Part shown: piece after piece, positions 1 through 8,282 of the stretch
Numbering within the stretch: position 1 is the first letter of the stretch
Layout of the letters: every line of letters begins with the position of its first letter
NCBI RefSeq assembly: GCF_900142525.1
Contig: NZ_FRBD01000026.1
Location: 1 to 39,061 of the forward strand
DNA length: 39,061 nucleotides
Direction of reading: 5' to 3'
From: Xylanibacter ruminicola
GTDB lineage: Bacteria; Bacteroidota; Bacteroidia; Bacteroidales; Bacteroidaceae
The notes under the pieces: generated by a model
Databases searched by the model: none
What the model saw: only the letters and a program-made list of their open reading frames with translations
What the model was told of the DNA's origin: nothing
Made by a program: the position numbers and the translations under genes

Positions 1-401
1 TTTTTCCTTTATGTTTGGCGATATAAAGTTACGAAAAATTTGTCAAATATCCTAATATTTTTGCAACGTATATTATTGATTGTCAGTTAATTATATATAA
101 ATAAAACCATTCGCAAATCTTGCCAAACTAGATAGAATAAATCGCGATTGATATAGCCGATAAACTATCGTTCTTTTCAACTAAATTGCAGAAGAACCAT
201 TTTGGTTGACAGTTTATTGCTTTTTTCCTGATATAGTTGACAGCCGCTTTACTGAATAAGTTGACTCTTTACTGGAATCGTTGACACCTTTACTGAAAAG
301 GTTAATCTGAAAGCGCTCGATGCTGCATATAGCGAGGCATTTCCACATAGTACACCAATAAACGTTAATAAGAAAAAAAGAAAGAAATAATGTTTAAAAA
401 C
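1..401. other. AT-rich gene-free stretch at the left edge
   Basis: No convincing reading frame on either strand. The only structure seen is the repeat array at 205-315. The remainder is AT-rich, with A-runs near 370-390. Confidence 0.6.
205..315. mobile_element. Iterated repeats resembling an IS21-type insertion-sequence end (fragment)
   Basis: The motif GTTGAC starts at 205, 236, 260 and 280, with a degenerate copy GTTAAT at 301. Copies two to four are each followed by a TTTACTGAA- or TTTACTGGA-like half, giving units of about 20-24 nt. On the minus strand this reads as repeated TGTCAAC...CAGTAAAG. Multiple short terminal repeats that start with TGT are typical of IS21-family ends. If this is such an end, the element body would lie to the left of position 1. 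No istA/istB reading frame is visible within the window, so it may equally be a remnant or another repeat type. Confidence 0.4.
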
Positions 402-438
402 TTGCCTGCAAAGTAAAAAAGTACTATCTTTGCAGGCA
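402..438 (+). promoter_or_regulatory. Bacteroidetes promoter of the TerB-DnaJ gene, spanned by an inverted repeat
   Basis: A -33-like TTG lies at 402-404 and a perfect -7 box TATCTTTG at 425-432, 20 nt apart; transcription would start near 438. A perfect 11-bp inverted repeat (TGCCTGCAAAG at 403-413, its complement at 428-438) overlaps both boxes, so it could be an operator or an RNA hairpin at the extreme 5' end. Confidence 0.7.
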
Positions 439-464
439 GTTTTTACGTTATTTAGAAGATAATT

Positions 465-1280
465 ATGGCTAAAGGAAAATGGATAGGTGGGTTTATAGGA
501 TGGATGGCTGGAGGTCCGCTAGGGGCGCTGGCTGGCTATCTGCTAGGCTCGGTATTTGATAGCATGCTAGATGGTGTGAATAATCCTGACAATAGCGGTA
601 CATGGCAGCATGCGTCGTACGAGGATTACAACAATGCTTACCAGCAGGCGTATCGCCAGCGACAGCAGCAGGGAGATAGAAACAGCTTTCTGTTTGCGCT
701 GCTTGTGCTGTCGAGCTATATCATCAAAGCCGACGGAAAGGCGATGCACAGCGAGATGGAGCTGGTGAGGCAGATGCTGCGACAGAACTTTGGTGCCACA
801 GCCGTGCAGCAGGGTAACGAGATACTGAACCGACTGTTTGAGGAACAGAAGCGCGAAGGATGGCAGCAGTTTAAACAGACGGTGAGAGACTGCTGTAGTC
901 AAATAAACCGACAAATGGACTACAGTCAGCGCCTGCAGCTGCTGAACTTCCTGGTGATGGTGGCCAAGGCCGACGGTAGCGTGCCCCAGAGCGAGATAAC
1001 GGCGCTGAAGGAGGCTGCACAGTGGATGGGGCTGAACACCAGCGAGGTGGACCAGATGCTACACCTGGGCAGCGGCACACTGGAGGATGCCTATAAGGTG
1101 CTGGGCGTGAGCCCCGATGCGAGCGACGATGAGCTGAAGAGGGCTTACCGCAAGCTGGCGCTAGAGCATCACCCCGACAAGGTGGCGGCGCTGGGCGACG
1201 ACGTGCGCAAGGCTGCAGAGAAGAAATTTCAGGAGATAAATGCCGCCAAAGAGCGCATCTGGAAGGCTAGAGGACTGTGA
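465..1280 (+). CDS. TerB/DnaJ-domain protein (DjlA-like co-chaperone)
   Basis: A 271-aa protein in three parts. Residues 1-40 form a glycine-rich hydrophobic segment (GWMAGGPLGALAGYLLG), probably a membrane anchor. Residues about 65-200 are a TerB-like helical domain with two pseudo-repeats (ADGKAMHSEMELV and ADGSVPQSEITAL, acidic metal-binding-type motifs). Residues about 207-271 are a J domain with the diagnostic HPD tripeptide (LALEHHPDKV). This order matches DjlA, a membrane-attached J protein that stimulates DnaK ATPase activity. The gene stands alone behind its own promoter and is followed by a separate promoter for the sensor kinase. The domain calls are firm; the membrane topology is inferred, and the client process is unknown. 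Confidence 0.85.
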   Translation: MAKGKWIGGFIGWMAGGPLGALAGYLLGSVFDSMLDGVNNPDNSGTWQHASYEDYNNAYQQAYRQRQQQGDRNSFLFALLVLSSYIIKADGKAMHSEMELVRQMLRQNFGATAVQQGNEILNRLFEEQKREGWQQFKQTVRDCCSQINRQMDYSQRLQLLNFLVMVAKADGSVPQSEITALKEAAQWMGLNTSEVDQMLHLGSGTLEDAYKVLGVSPDASDDELKRAYRKLALEHHPDKVAALGDDVRKAAEKKFQEINAAKERIWKARGL

Positions 1281-1303
1281 TTTTGCACTTTTTCAAGAAA
1301 AAG

Positions 1304-1335
1304 TTTGGTGGTTTAAAGTATTTTATCTAACTTTG
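1304..1335 (+). promoter_or_regulatory. Bacteroidetes promoter of the sensor kinase gene
   Basis: TTTG at 1304-1307, 20 nt, then TAACTTTG at 1328-1335: a full match to the -33/-7 consensus. The leader to the ATG at 1359 is about 17-20 nt. A weak 7-bp hairpin (ACTTTTT/AAAAAGT) just upstream at about 1288-1305 may end the preceding transcript. Confidence 0.75.
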
Positions 1336-1358
1336 CCACTGATTAATGATTAGGAACT

Positions 1359-3182
1359 ATGAAGCTTAGATTGTACTATATACTGCTGCTGATAACGTTT
1401 GCCACTGCGGTGAATGCTGACAATCTGGGCTACACGCAAGAAAAACCATTGCTACTGGGCATAGACCAGGACTATCCACCGCTGGAGTATGTGGACAATA
1501 ACGGCGTGCCCAGCGGCGTAGACGTGGAGTTTGCCAAGCTGCTGATGAATCGCATGGCCATACCGATGACGTTTAAGCCTAACAAGTGGGCTGCCATCGC
1601 TGGCGACGTGATTCAGGGAAAGGTAGATCTGGCCATGATGGTGTATTCGCCATACCGCAAGGACACCATCAACTACTCGAGAGCGGTGCTCAGACTCTAT
1701 TATCAGATAGTGACACGTAAGGGCGAGCGCAAGAACTACGGGCTGCGCGACGTGAAGAAGCTGGAGATAGCGCTGATGCAGAGCCGCCCTGTGGTAGACA
1801 CGCTGAAGAAGAGCGGAGCCAAGATAGTAGTGGTGTACGACCTGACAAAGGCGATGACCGACCTGGCTGCAGGCGAGTATGATGCCGTGATCTGCTATCG
1901 CTATCAGGCCAAATATCTGATGGCTAAACACCATCTTGACAACCTGGTGGCCGAAGATCTGACGCTGACACCACGCGAATACTGCTATGTGAGTCGCAAC
2001 AAGAAGCTGATAGACGCCATTAACGTTGAACTGGACAAAATGGAGGCCGAGGGTGTGATGGAAGAGGTGTACGGCAACGTGGCATCGCACTTTGACGGGC
2101 TGATCATTCCGCGCTGGGTGTGGTACGCGCTGACAGCATTTGTATTTGCTGTGATGGTGGGTATCATCATAACGCAGAACAGGAACAAGCAGCAGCTGAA
2201 GAAGGCGCTGGAGTTGGCCCGAGACAACGAGGAGAAAGCCAAGGCCAGCGAAGAAGCTGCCAAGGCTAGCGAGGAAGCTGCCCGCAAGAGCGAGGAGATA
2301 GCGCGCGCTAACGAAGAGAAGGCCAAGCAGAGCGAAGAGCTGGCTCGACAGAGCGAGGAAGCGGCCAGAAAGAGTGCCGAGATAGCCCGCCAGAACGAGC
2401 AGAAAGCCAACGAGGCTGCCGAGGCTGCCCGTCAGAGCGAACAGAAAGCGAACGAAGCTGCCGATGCCGCCCGCAAGAGTGAGGAGCTGAAGGATATATT
2501 CATGGGCAACATGAGTCACTCGCTGCGCACACCGCTGAACGCTATCATCGGATTTAGCGACCTGCTGATGACGATGGACGACAATGCGCTGCCCCGAGAG
2601 GAGCGCGACAACCTGCTGCAGCTGATTAACAAGAACGGACTCGACCTGCTGCACATGATTAACGAGCTGCTGTCGCTGAGCGATATAGAAGGAAAGAGTC
2701 AGCTGTTCCAGCGCGAGGTGACAGATGTGGACTACGAGATGGGGCAGTATGTGGCAGAGATACGTCCACAGCTGCACGAAGGCGTGGTGCTGGAGGTGGA
2801 AGAACCTATAGACGGAATGCGCGCGCTGGTAGACAAGAAACTGCTGAAGGTGGTTACCATGCATCTGCTTGACAATGCTGTGCAGCATACCAAGGAGGGC
2901 AGAATAAAACTGACGTACTACGTGAAAGAAGGAGGTATGTACGTAGAAGTAAAGGATACTGGCGACGGACTGCCTGAGAAACTGAAAGCAAACTTATTCG
3001 GCCTGCTGAGCGACCGCAATACATACACACACGATGAGAGTCAGGAGAACCCAGGACTGGGACTGAGCGTATGTAAGGCCATCATAGACCGTTGTAATGG
3101 TAAAATAGGTGCACGCGACAATGCAGAAGACGGCAGAGGTACGATATTCTGGTATTGGACGCCTACTGAGATTTTAAACTAG
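1359..3182 (+). CDS. Membrane sensor histidine kinase with periplasmic solute-binding domain
   Basis: A 607-aa protein. Order: signal peptide (1-20); family-3 solute-binding domain (about 28-245; LGIDQDYPPLEYVD start typical of amino-acid-binding proteins); transmembrane helix (about 250-272); a long Ala/Glu/Ser-rich coiled coil (about 278-377); HisKA with phospho-acceptor His387 in MSHSLRTPLNAIIGF; and HATPase with N box (HLLDNAVQHT), G1 (DTGDGLPE) and G2 (PGLGLSVCK). The coiled coil occupies the place of a HAMP or PAS linker. There is no receiver domain and no response regulator next door, so the partner is unknown. The antiporter gene starts 18 nt downstream, suggesting co-transcription. 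The ligand cannot be named from sequence. Confidence 0.9.
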   Translation: MKLRLYYILLLITFATAVNADNLGYTQEKPLLLGIDQDYPPLEYVDNNGVPSGVDVEFAKLLMNRMAIPMTFKPNKWAAIAGDVIQGKVDLAMMVYSPYRKDTINYSRAVLRLYYQIVTRKGERKNYGLRDVKKLEIALMQSRPVVDTLKKSGAKIVVVYDLTKAMTDLAAGEYDAVICYRYQAKYLMAKHHLDNLVAEDLTLTPREYCYVSRNKKLIDAINVELDKMEAEGVMEEVYGNVASHFDGLIIPRWVWYALTAFVFAVMVGIIITQNRNKQQLKKALELARDNEEKAKASEEAAKASEEAARKSEEIARANEEKAKQSEELARQSEEAARKSAEIARQNEQKANEAAEAARQSEQKANEAADAARKSEELKDIFMGNMSHSLRTPLNAIIGFSDLLMTMDDNALPREERDNLLQLINKNGLDLLHMINELLSLSDIEGKSQLFQREVTDVDYEMGQYVAEIRPQLHEGVVLEVEEPIDGMRALVDKKLLKVVTMHLLDNAVQHTKEGRIKLTYYVKEGGMYVEVKDTGDGLPEKLKANLFGLLSDRNTYTHDESQENPGLGLSVCKAIIDRCNGKIGARDNAEDGRGTIFWYWTPTEILN

Positions 3183-3200
3183 GGAGAGGATAAATAGAAA

Positions 3201-4592
3201 ATGACACTGATTATTGTAATACTACTGCTGTTAGGATACGTTGTGATTGCTACTGGGCACACCACTGGGGTGAACAAGAGCGCTATCGCTATCTTTATCG
3301 GTACAGTGGGGTGGGTGGTATATATCTGCTATGGCACTGACTTCGTGATGCAGCGACATGCTGAGGACTACTGGCTGTATCTGAACGGTGACCTGCCATC
3401 GAGCGAGGCGGTGAAGTATTATATATATAATAATGTATTCTTATATTATGTAGGGCGTGCTGCCAGCATCGTGATGTTTCTGCTGGCCACGATGAGTATC
3501 GTAGAGATTCTGCATAACAACGGATGCTTTGACTTTGTGACCAAATGGATCAAGACACGCAACTCGAAGCGACTGTTATGGACCATCACACTGGCCACTT
3601 TTATACTCTCGGCCAATCTTGACAACCTGACTACAGCCACGATGATGCTGGTGATTATGCACTCAATCGTGCAGAACCGCCGACAGCGCATGCTGATAGG
3701 TGCAGCCATCGTGATAGCTGCCAACTGCGGCGGATGCCTCACGGTTATTGGCGACCCAACCACGCTAGTGCTCTGGGGCGACGGAGCCATCACGGCATCG
3801 AGATATACCGCCTATATGGCGCTGCCCGTGCTGCTGGCATGGATTGTGCCTACGATACTGATAAATCGCGAACTGCCCGACAGACTGGACACACAGTGGG
3901 CACCCATGCCATTCCGTGGCGACGATACCAACCTGCTGCCTTGGCAGCGCGTGGTGATGCTGTTTGTGGGCATAGGCGGACTGTGGTTTATACCTACCTT
4001 CCACAATATTACTAAGCTGTCGCCATTCCTGGGCGCACTGTGCGTGCTGAGCGTGCTGTGGGTGGTAAACGAGGTGATGAACCGCAAGCTGATGAGCGCT
4101 GACCAGATGCTGCAACGACTGACACCAAGATCAGTGCAATATGGCACACTGCAGCAGATACTGTTTGTGATGGGTATCATGCTGGCTATGGGTGTGGTAA
4201 CAGAGACGGGCGTGTTTGCCGATGTGGCACAATGGATAGACAATACCACAGGCAACGTATGGGTGCTGGGTGTGGTATCAGGACTGCTGAGTGGCGTGGT
4301 CGACTCGTTTACGATAGCCATGAGCGACATCTCGCTCTACCCGATAAAAGACGCTGCGATGGTGGGCTCGTATGCCGAGAACTTCGTGACTAACGGTGCC
4401 TACTGGAAGATTATAGCCTACTGTACCGCTGTGGGCGGTTGCCTGCTGAGCGTGGGCTCGGTGAGCGGACTGGCGCTGATGAAGATGGAGCACATCAAGC
4501 TGGGCTGGTATGTAAAGAACCTGACGCTGAAGGTACTGGCTGGCTCGCTGATAGGACTGCTGGTGCTGTGGCTGGAAGTGAATTTTATATAA
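3201..4592 (+). CDS. nhaD: NhaD-type sodium:proton antiporter
   Basis: A 463-aa polytopic inner-membrane protein with about 11-12 hydrophobic segments. It carries the ion-transporter-superfamily signatures of NhaD: LSANLDNLTTATMMLV around residue 135, the re-entrant-loop motif GDPTTLVLWG around 190, and a second half with GVVDSFTIAMS around 370. NhaD proteins exchange Na+ (or Li+) for H+. The gene lies directly behind the solute-binding sensor kinase and 28 nt before pfkA, and no TAnnTTTG box is visible between them, so a shared transcript is likely. The assignment rests on motif recognition; other members of the IT superfamily cannot be excluded entirely. Confidence 0.8.
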   Translation: MTLIIVILLLLGYVVIATGHTTGVNKSAIAIFIGTVGWVVYICYGTDFVMQRHAEDYWLYLNGDLPSSEAVKYYIYNNVFLYYVGRAASIVMFLLATMSIVEILHNNGCFDFVTKWIKTRNSKRLLWTITLATFILSANLDNLTTATMMLVIMHSIVQNRRQRMLIGAAIVIAANCGGCLTVIGDPTTLVLWGDGAITASRYTAYMALPVLLAWIVPTILINRELPDRLDTQWAPMPFRGDDTNLLPWQRVVMLFVGIGGLWFIPTFHNITKLSPFLGALCVLSVLWVVNEVMNRKLMSADQMLQRLTPRSVQYGTLQQILFVMGIMLAMGVVTETGVFADVAQWIDNTTGNVWVLGVVSGLLSGVVDSFTIAMSDISLYPIKDAAMVGSYAENFVTNGAYWKIIAYCTAVGGCLLSVGSVSGLALMKMEHIKLGWYVKNLTLKVLAGSLIGLLVLWLEVNFI

Positions 4593-4620
4593 CTAACAAC
4601 AATAGAAAGGAAATAGTAAT

Positions 4621-5598
4621 ATGGGAAAGATTAAGACGATTGGTATTCTGACGTCGGGAGGCGATGCACCAGGAATGAATGCTGCCATACGTGCTGTGAC
4701 ACGTGCCGGTATCTATAATGGTTTTAATATCAAAGGAATATATCGTGGTTATGAGGGATTGATTAACGACGAAGTTCAGACTTTTTCTACTGAAAATGTT
4801 AGTGGTATCGTGACTCGTGGAGGTACTATCCTGAAAACTGCGCGCTCAAAGGAGTTTATGACACCCGAGGGAATGCAGAAGGCCTACGAGACCATTGTAA
4901 AGGAAGAAATTGATGCACTGGTGGTTATCGGTGGTAACGGATCGCTCACAGGAGCCTGGAAGTTCGGAGTAGAGTACGATATGCCCGTTATCGGCCTGCC
5001 TGGAACTATCGACAACGACCTCTATGGTACAGATAATACCATTGGCTACGACACCACCATGAACACTATTATGGAGTGTGTAGACCGTATTCGAGATACT
5101 GCCAACTCTCACGAGCGCATTTTCTTTGTTGAGGTGATGGGCCGTGATGCTGGTTTCTTGGCACAGAACTGCGCTATTGCCTGTGGAGCAGAGGCTGCCA
5201 TCGTGCCCGAGGAGGCTACAGATGTTGACCAGCTGGCACAGTTTATGAGTCGAGGTATTCGTAAGTCGAAGAAATCATGTATCGTGATTGTGTCAGAGAG
5301 TCCAAAGTGTGGCGCTCTGTACTATGCCGACCGTGTTAAAAAGGAGTTCCCAGAGTTTGATGTACGTGTATCTATTCTTGGGCACCTGCAGCGTGGCGGT
5401 ACACCATCAGCTCGCGACCGCATTCTGGCTTCGATTACTGGTGTTGGTGCTATCGAGGCCATTAAGCAGGGACAGCGTAACTGTATGATTGGCGTGAGAA
5501 ACAACGAGGTGGTTTACGTGCCATTCAGCGAGTGTATACGTACGGACAAACGCTTCGACAAGCGACTCATCAAAGTTCTTGATGAACTTTCAATTTAA
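4621..5598 (+). CDS. pfkA: 6-phosphofructokinase, ATP-type
   Basis: A 325-aa protein of the size and layout of bacterial PfkA. It phosphorylates fructose 6-phosphate to the 1,6-bisphosphate, the committed glycolytic step, in the cytosol. Visible motifs: the nucleotide loop TSGGDAPGMNAAIR (11-24), PGTIDND with catalytic Asp131, MGRDAGF, and LGHLQRGGTPSARDR near residue 255. One oddity is IGGNGS at 103-108: E. coli PfkA has GGDGS, whose Asp coordinates Mg2+, while PPi enzymes have GGDDS. The following Gly (position 107) and PGTIDND still indicate ATP as donor. A second, PPi-type enzyme is encoded at 36062. The next gene starts 10 nt after the stop. Confidence 0.92.
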   Translation: MGKIKTIGILTSGGDAPGMNAAIRAVTRAGIYNGFNIKGIYRGYEGLINDEVQTFSTENVSGIVTRGGTILKTARSKEFMTPEGMQKAYETIVKEEIDALVVIGGNGSLTGAWKFGVEYDMPVIGLPGTIDNDLYGTDNTIGYDTTMNTIMECVDRIRDTANSHERIFFVEVMGRDAGFLAQNCAIACGAEAAIVPEEATDVDQLAQFMSRGIRKSKKSCIVIVSESPKCGALYYADRVKKEFPEFDVRVSILGHLQRGGTPSARDRILASITGVGAIEAIKQGQRNCMIGVRNNEVVYVPFSECIRTDKRFDKRLIKVLDELSI

Positions 5599-5608
5599 TT
5601 GAACATTG

Positions 5609-6709
5609 ATGCCTGATATAAAGAAGATAGTATTGACAGGAGGGCCTTGTGCTGGTAAGACTACAGCGCTGGTGAAGATAACTGAGTACTTCTCGGGATT
5701 CGGCTACAAGGTGTTTAACGTGCCCGAGGTGCCTACCATCTACAGCACCGCAGGATGGAACTATCTGACGCCTAACCGCGACCTGTACTACCAGGGCGAA
5801 CGAGCTATACTTGAGACTCAGCTGGCGCTGGAGAACCAATTTATGAAGTTGGCAGAAGTGTGCGAGAAACCTGTACTCATCGTATGCGATCGTGGCGCTA
5901 TGGACATATCGGCCTATATCAAGCCCGAAGAGTGGGACGAGATAACACGTATGGCCGGTACCAACAGTAATGAGCTGCGCGAGAGCTACGATGCCGTACT
6001 GCACCTGGTGAGCGCGGCCGACGGTGCTGAACAGTTCTATACTACAGCCACCAACGCCACGCGCTATGAACAGGCCAACGAAGAGGGACTGCGCATAGCC
6101 CGCGAGCTGGATAAGAAGGTAATCAAGGCCTGGACCGGTCATCCACATCTGCGTGTCATCAACAACCACGACGATTTTGAGAACAAGCTGAACCGCGTGC
6201 TATCTGAGATATCGAAAGTGGTAGGATTGCCCCAGCAGGCCCAGCAGGAACGTATATTCCGCGTGGAGCTGACAGGCGAGATACCCGAGTGCTCGGTAAG
6301 CATGATTACCCAGACCTATCTGGTAACAGAGCCAGGCAACGAGGTAAGATTGCGCCGCCGTGAGTGGAGTGGAGGAAAGGTGGTGAACGTGCACCGCTCG
6401 AAGAAACGCATCAACGACAACGAGGTGATTGAGACAGAGCGCCAGGTGGACAACAACCTGTACGAGCAGATGCTGTCGCAGGCCGACCCCTATCGCTGCA
6501 CCATCCGCAAGAAGCGCCAGAGCTTTATCTGGAAGGGGCAGTTCTTCGAGGTTGACACCTTTATGGAGCCCGTGAACAATCTGGTGATGATGGAGACCAA
6601 GGGCGTAACTGAGCAGGAAACCGTGAACTTCCCGCCATTTGTGAAGGTGCTGGAGGATGTGACGGGCAACTCGAAGTATCTGAACTATAACATCGCACTG
6701 AGAAGATAG
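5609..6709 (+). CDS. P-loop (AAA_28/NadR-like) ATPase fused to a CYTH-like domain, Ttd14-type
   Basis: A 366-aa protein from the ATG at 5609 (a TTG one codon earlier is less likely). The N-terminal half is a small-molecule-kinase-like P-loop domain: Walker A GGPCAGKTTAL (11-21) and a Walker-B-like VCDRGAMD at about 97. The C-terminal half (about 205-365) contains the ExEhK-rich beta pattern expected of a CYTH/triphosphate-tunnel fold (FRVELTGEI, ETERQVDNN, FFEVDTFMEP). This pairing is known from eukaryotic Ttd14 and bacterial relatives annotated only as ATP-binding proteins. A nucleotide or phosphate-ester substrate is plausible; the reaction is not known. It lies between pfkA and atpD on the same strand. 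Confidence 0.75.
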   Translation: MPDIKKIVLTGGPCAGKTTALVKITEYFSGFGYKVFNVPEVPTIYSTAGWNYLTPNRDLYYQGERAILETQLALENQFMKLAEVCEKPVLIVCDRGAMDISAYIKPEEWDEITRMAGTNSNELRESYDAVLHLVSAADGAEQFYTTATNATRYEQANEEGLRIARELDKKVIKAWTGHPHLRVINNHDDFENKLNRVLSEISKVVGLPQQAQQERIFRVELTGEIPECSVSMITQTYLVTEPGNEVRLRRREWSGGKVVNVHRSKKRINDNEVIETERQVDNNLYEQMLSQADPYRCTIRKKRQSFIWKGQFFEVDTFMEPVNNLVMMETKGVTEQETVNFPPFVKVLEDVTGNSKYLNYNIALRR

Positions 6710-6755
6710 AATAAATAGAACAATAGAATCATAATAACTTAAAAATTAACAGCGT

Positions 6756-8282
6756 ATGTCACAAATTACTGGACACATTTCGCAGATTATCGGCCCGGTT
6801 ATCGACGTTTACTTCGATACCGAAGGCCAGGATGCCGAAAAGGTGTTGCCAAAGATTTACGATGCTCTGAAGATTGATCGTGGCGACGGGCGCGACCTGA
6901 TTGTCGAGGTGCAGCAGCACATCGGCGAGGATACGGTGCGCTGTGTGGCTATGGACAATACCGACGGACTGCATCGCGGACTGGAAGCGATCCCTCTGGG
7001 TTCACCTATCGTGATGCCTGCAGGCGATCAGATTAAAGGTAGAATGCTGAACGTTATCGGACAGCCTATCGACGGTATGAAACAGCTCGACATGGAGGGT
7101 GCTTACCCCATCCATCGCGAGGCACCAACATTCGAGGAACTGTCGACCAAGAAGGAGATTCTGGCCACAGGTATCAAGGTGATCGACCTGCTGGAGCCCT
7201 ACATGAAGGGTGGTAAGATCGGACTCTTCGGAGGTGCTGGTGTAGGTAAGACGGTGCTCATTATGGAGCTGATTAACAACATTGCTAAGGGACACAACGG
7301 ATTCTCAGTATTCGCTGGAGTGGGAGAGCGCACCCGTGAGGGTAACGACCTGATCCGCGAGATGATTGAGAGTGGCGTTATCCGCTATGGCGAGAAGTTC
7401 CGCGAGGCTATGGATCAGGGTAAGTGGGATTTGAGTCTCGTTGACCCTGAGGAGCTGAAGAAGAGCCAGGCCACACTGGTTTACGGACAGATGAACGAGC
7501 CACCAGGCGCACGTGCATCAGTAGCCCTTTCAGGACTGACCGTAGCTGAGGGATTCCGCGATGGTGGCGGTAAGGACGGCGGTGCTGCCGATATCCTGTT
7601 CTTCATCGACAACATCTTCCGTTTCACTCAGGCAGGTTCTGAGGTATCGGCCCTGCTGGGACGTATGCCATCAGCCGTAGGTTATCAGCCCACACTGGCA
7701 TCAGAGATGGGTTCGATGCAGGAGCGTATCACATCTACCAAGACGGGTTCTATCACATCAGTACAGGCTGTATACGTGCCTGCCGACGACTTGACCGACC
7801 CTGCTCCAGCTACCACCTTTACCCACCTTGATGCTACCACCGTACTGGATCGTAAGATTGCTGAGCTGGGTATCTATCCAGCTGTTGACCCACTGGGTTC
7901 TACATCGCGTATCCTCGATCCGCTGATTGTGGGTAAGGCTCACTACGATTGTGCACAGCGTGTGAAGGAGATTCTGCAGCGCTACAAGGAGTTGCAGGAC
8001 ATCATCGCTATTCTGGGTATGGACGAGCTCTCAGACGAAGACAAACTCACCGTGAACCGTGCACGTCGTGTACAGCGTTTCTTGAGTCAGCCATTCTCTG
8101 TAGCATCTCAGTTCACTGGTCTGCCAGGTGTGATGGTGCCTATCGAAGAGACTATCAAGGGCTTCAACGCTATTCTCGATGGCGAGGTAGACGATCTGCC
8201 AGAGCAGGCATTCCTGAACGTAGGTACTATCGAGGATGCCAAGGAGAAAGCGAAGAAACTGCTCGAAGCTGCAAAAGCTTAA
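6756..8282 (+). CDS. atpD: F1 ATP synthase subunit beta
   Basis: A 508-aa catalytic subunit of the F1 head. The Walker A motif GGAGVGKT is at 159-166, GERTREGNDL holds the catalytic-glutamate region, and the beta signature PAVDPLGSTSRIL is present near 378-390. It synthesises or hydrolyses ATP at the alpha/beta interfaces. The length is about 45 residues above the E. coli enzyme, partly from an insert around 204-255 (REAMDQGKWDLSLVDPEELK), as is usual in Bacteroidetes. It is the first gene of the atp cluster, the beta-epsilon-first order of this phylum. No consensus -7 box is seen in the 46 nt upstream, so transcription may come from farther up. Confidence 0.98.
   Translation: MSQITGHISQIIGPVIDVYFDTEGQDAEKVLPKIYDALKIDRGDGRDLIVEVQQHIGEDTVRCVAMDNTDGLHRGLEAIPLGSPIVMPAGDQIKGRMLNVIGQPIDGMKQLDMEGAYPIHREAPTFEELSTKKEILATGIKVIDLLEPYMKGGKIGLFGGAGVGKTVLIMELINNIAKGHNGFSVFAGVGERTREGNDLIREMIESGVIRYGEKFREAMDQGKWDLSLVDPEELKKSQATLVYGQMNEPPGARASVALSGLTVAEGFRDGGGKDGGAADILFFIDNIFRFTQAGSEVSALLGRMPSAVGYQPTLASEMGSMQERITSTKTGSITSVQAVYVPADDLTDPAPATTFTHLDATTVLDRKIAELGIYPAVDPLGSTSRILDPLIVGKAHYDCAQRVKEILQRYKELQDIIAILGMDELSDEDKLTVNRARRVQRFLSQPFSVASQFTGLPGVMVPIEETIKGFNAILDGEVDDLPEQAFLNVGTIEDAKEKAKKLLEAAKA

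Noticed and set aside
2200..2500. Repetitive DNA in the kinase gene considered as a CRISPR-like or satellite array
   Set aside because: The repeats are imperfect, in frame, and explained by the coiled-coil protein sequence.
1452..2888. 478-codon open frame on the minus strand opposite the sensor kinase
   Set aside because: It mirrors the biased codons of the kinase gene, has a His/Leu/Val-rich composition with no motifs, and no promoter. It is a shadow.
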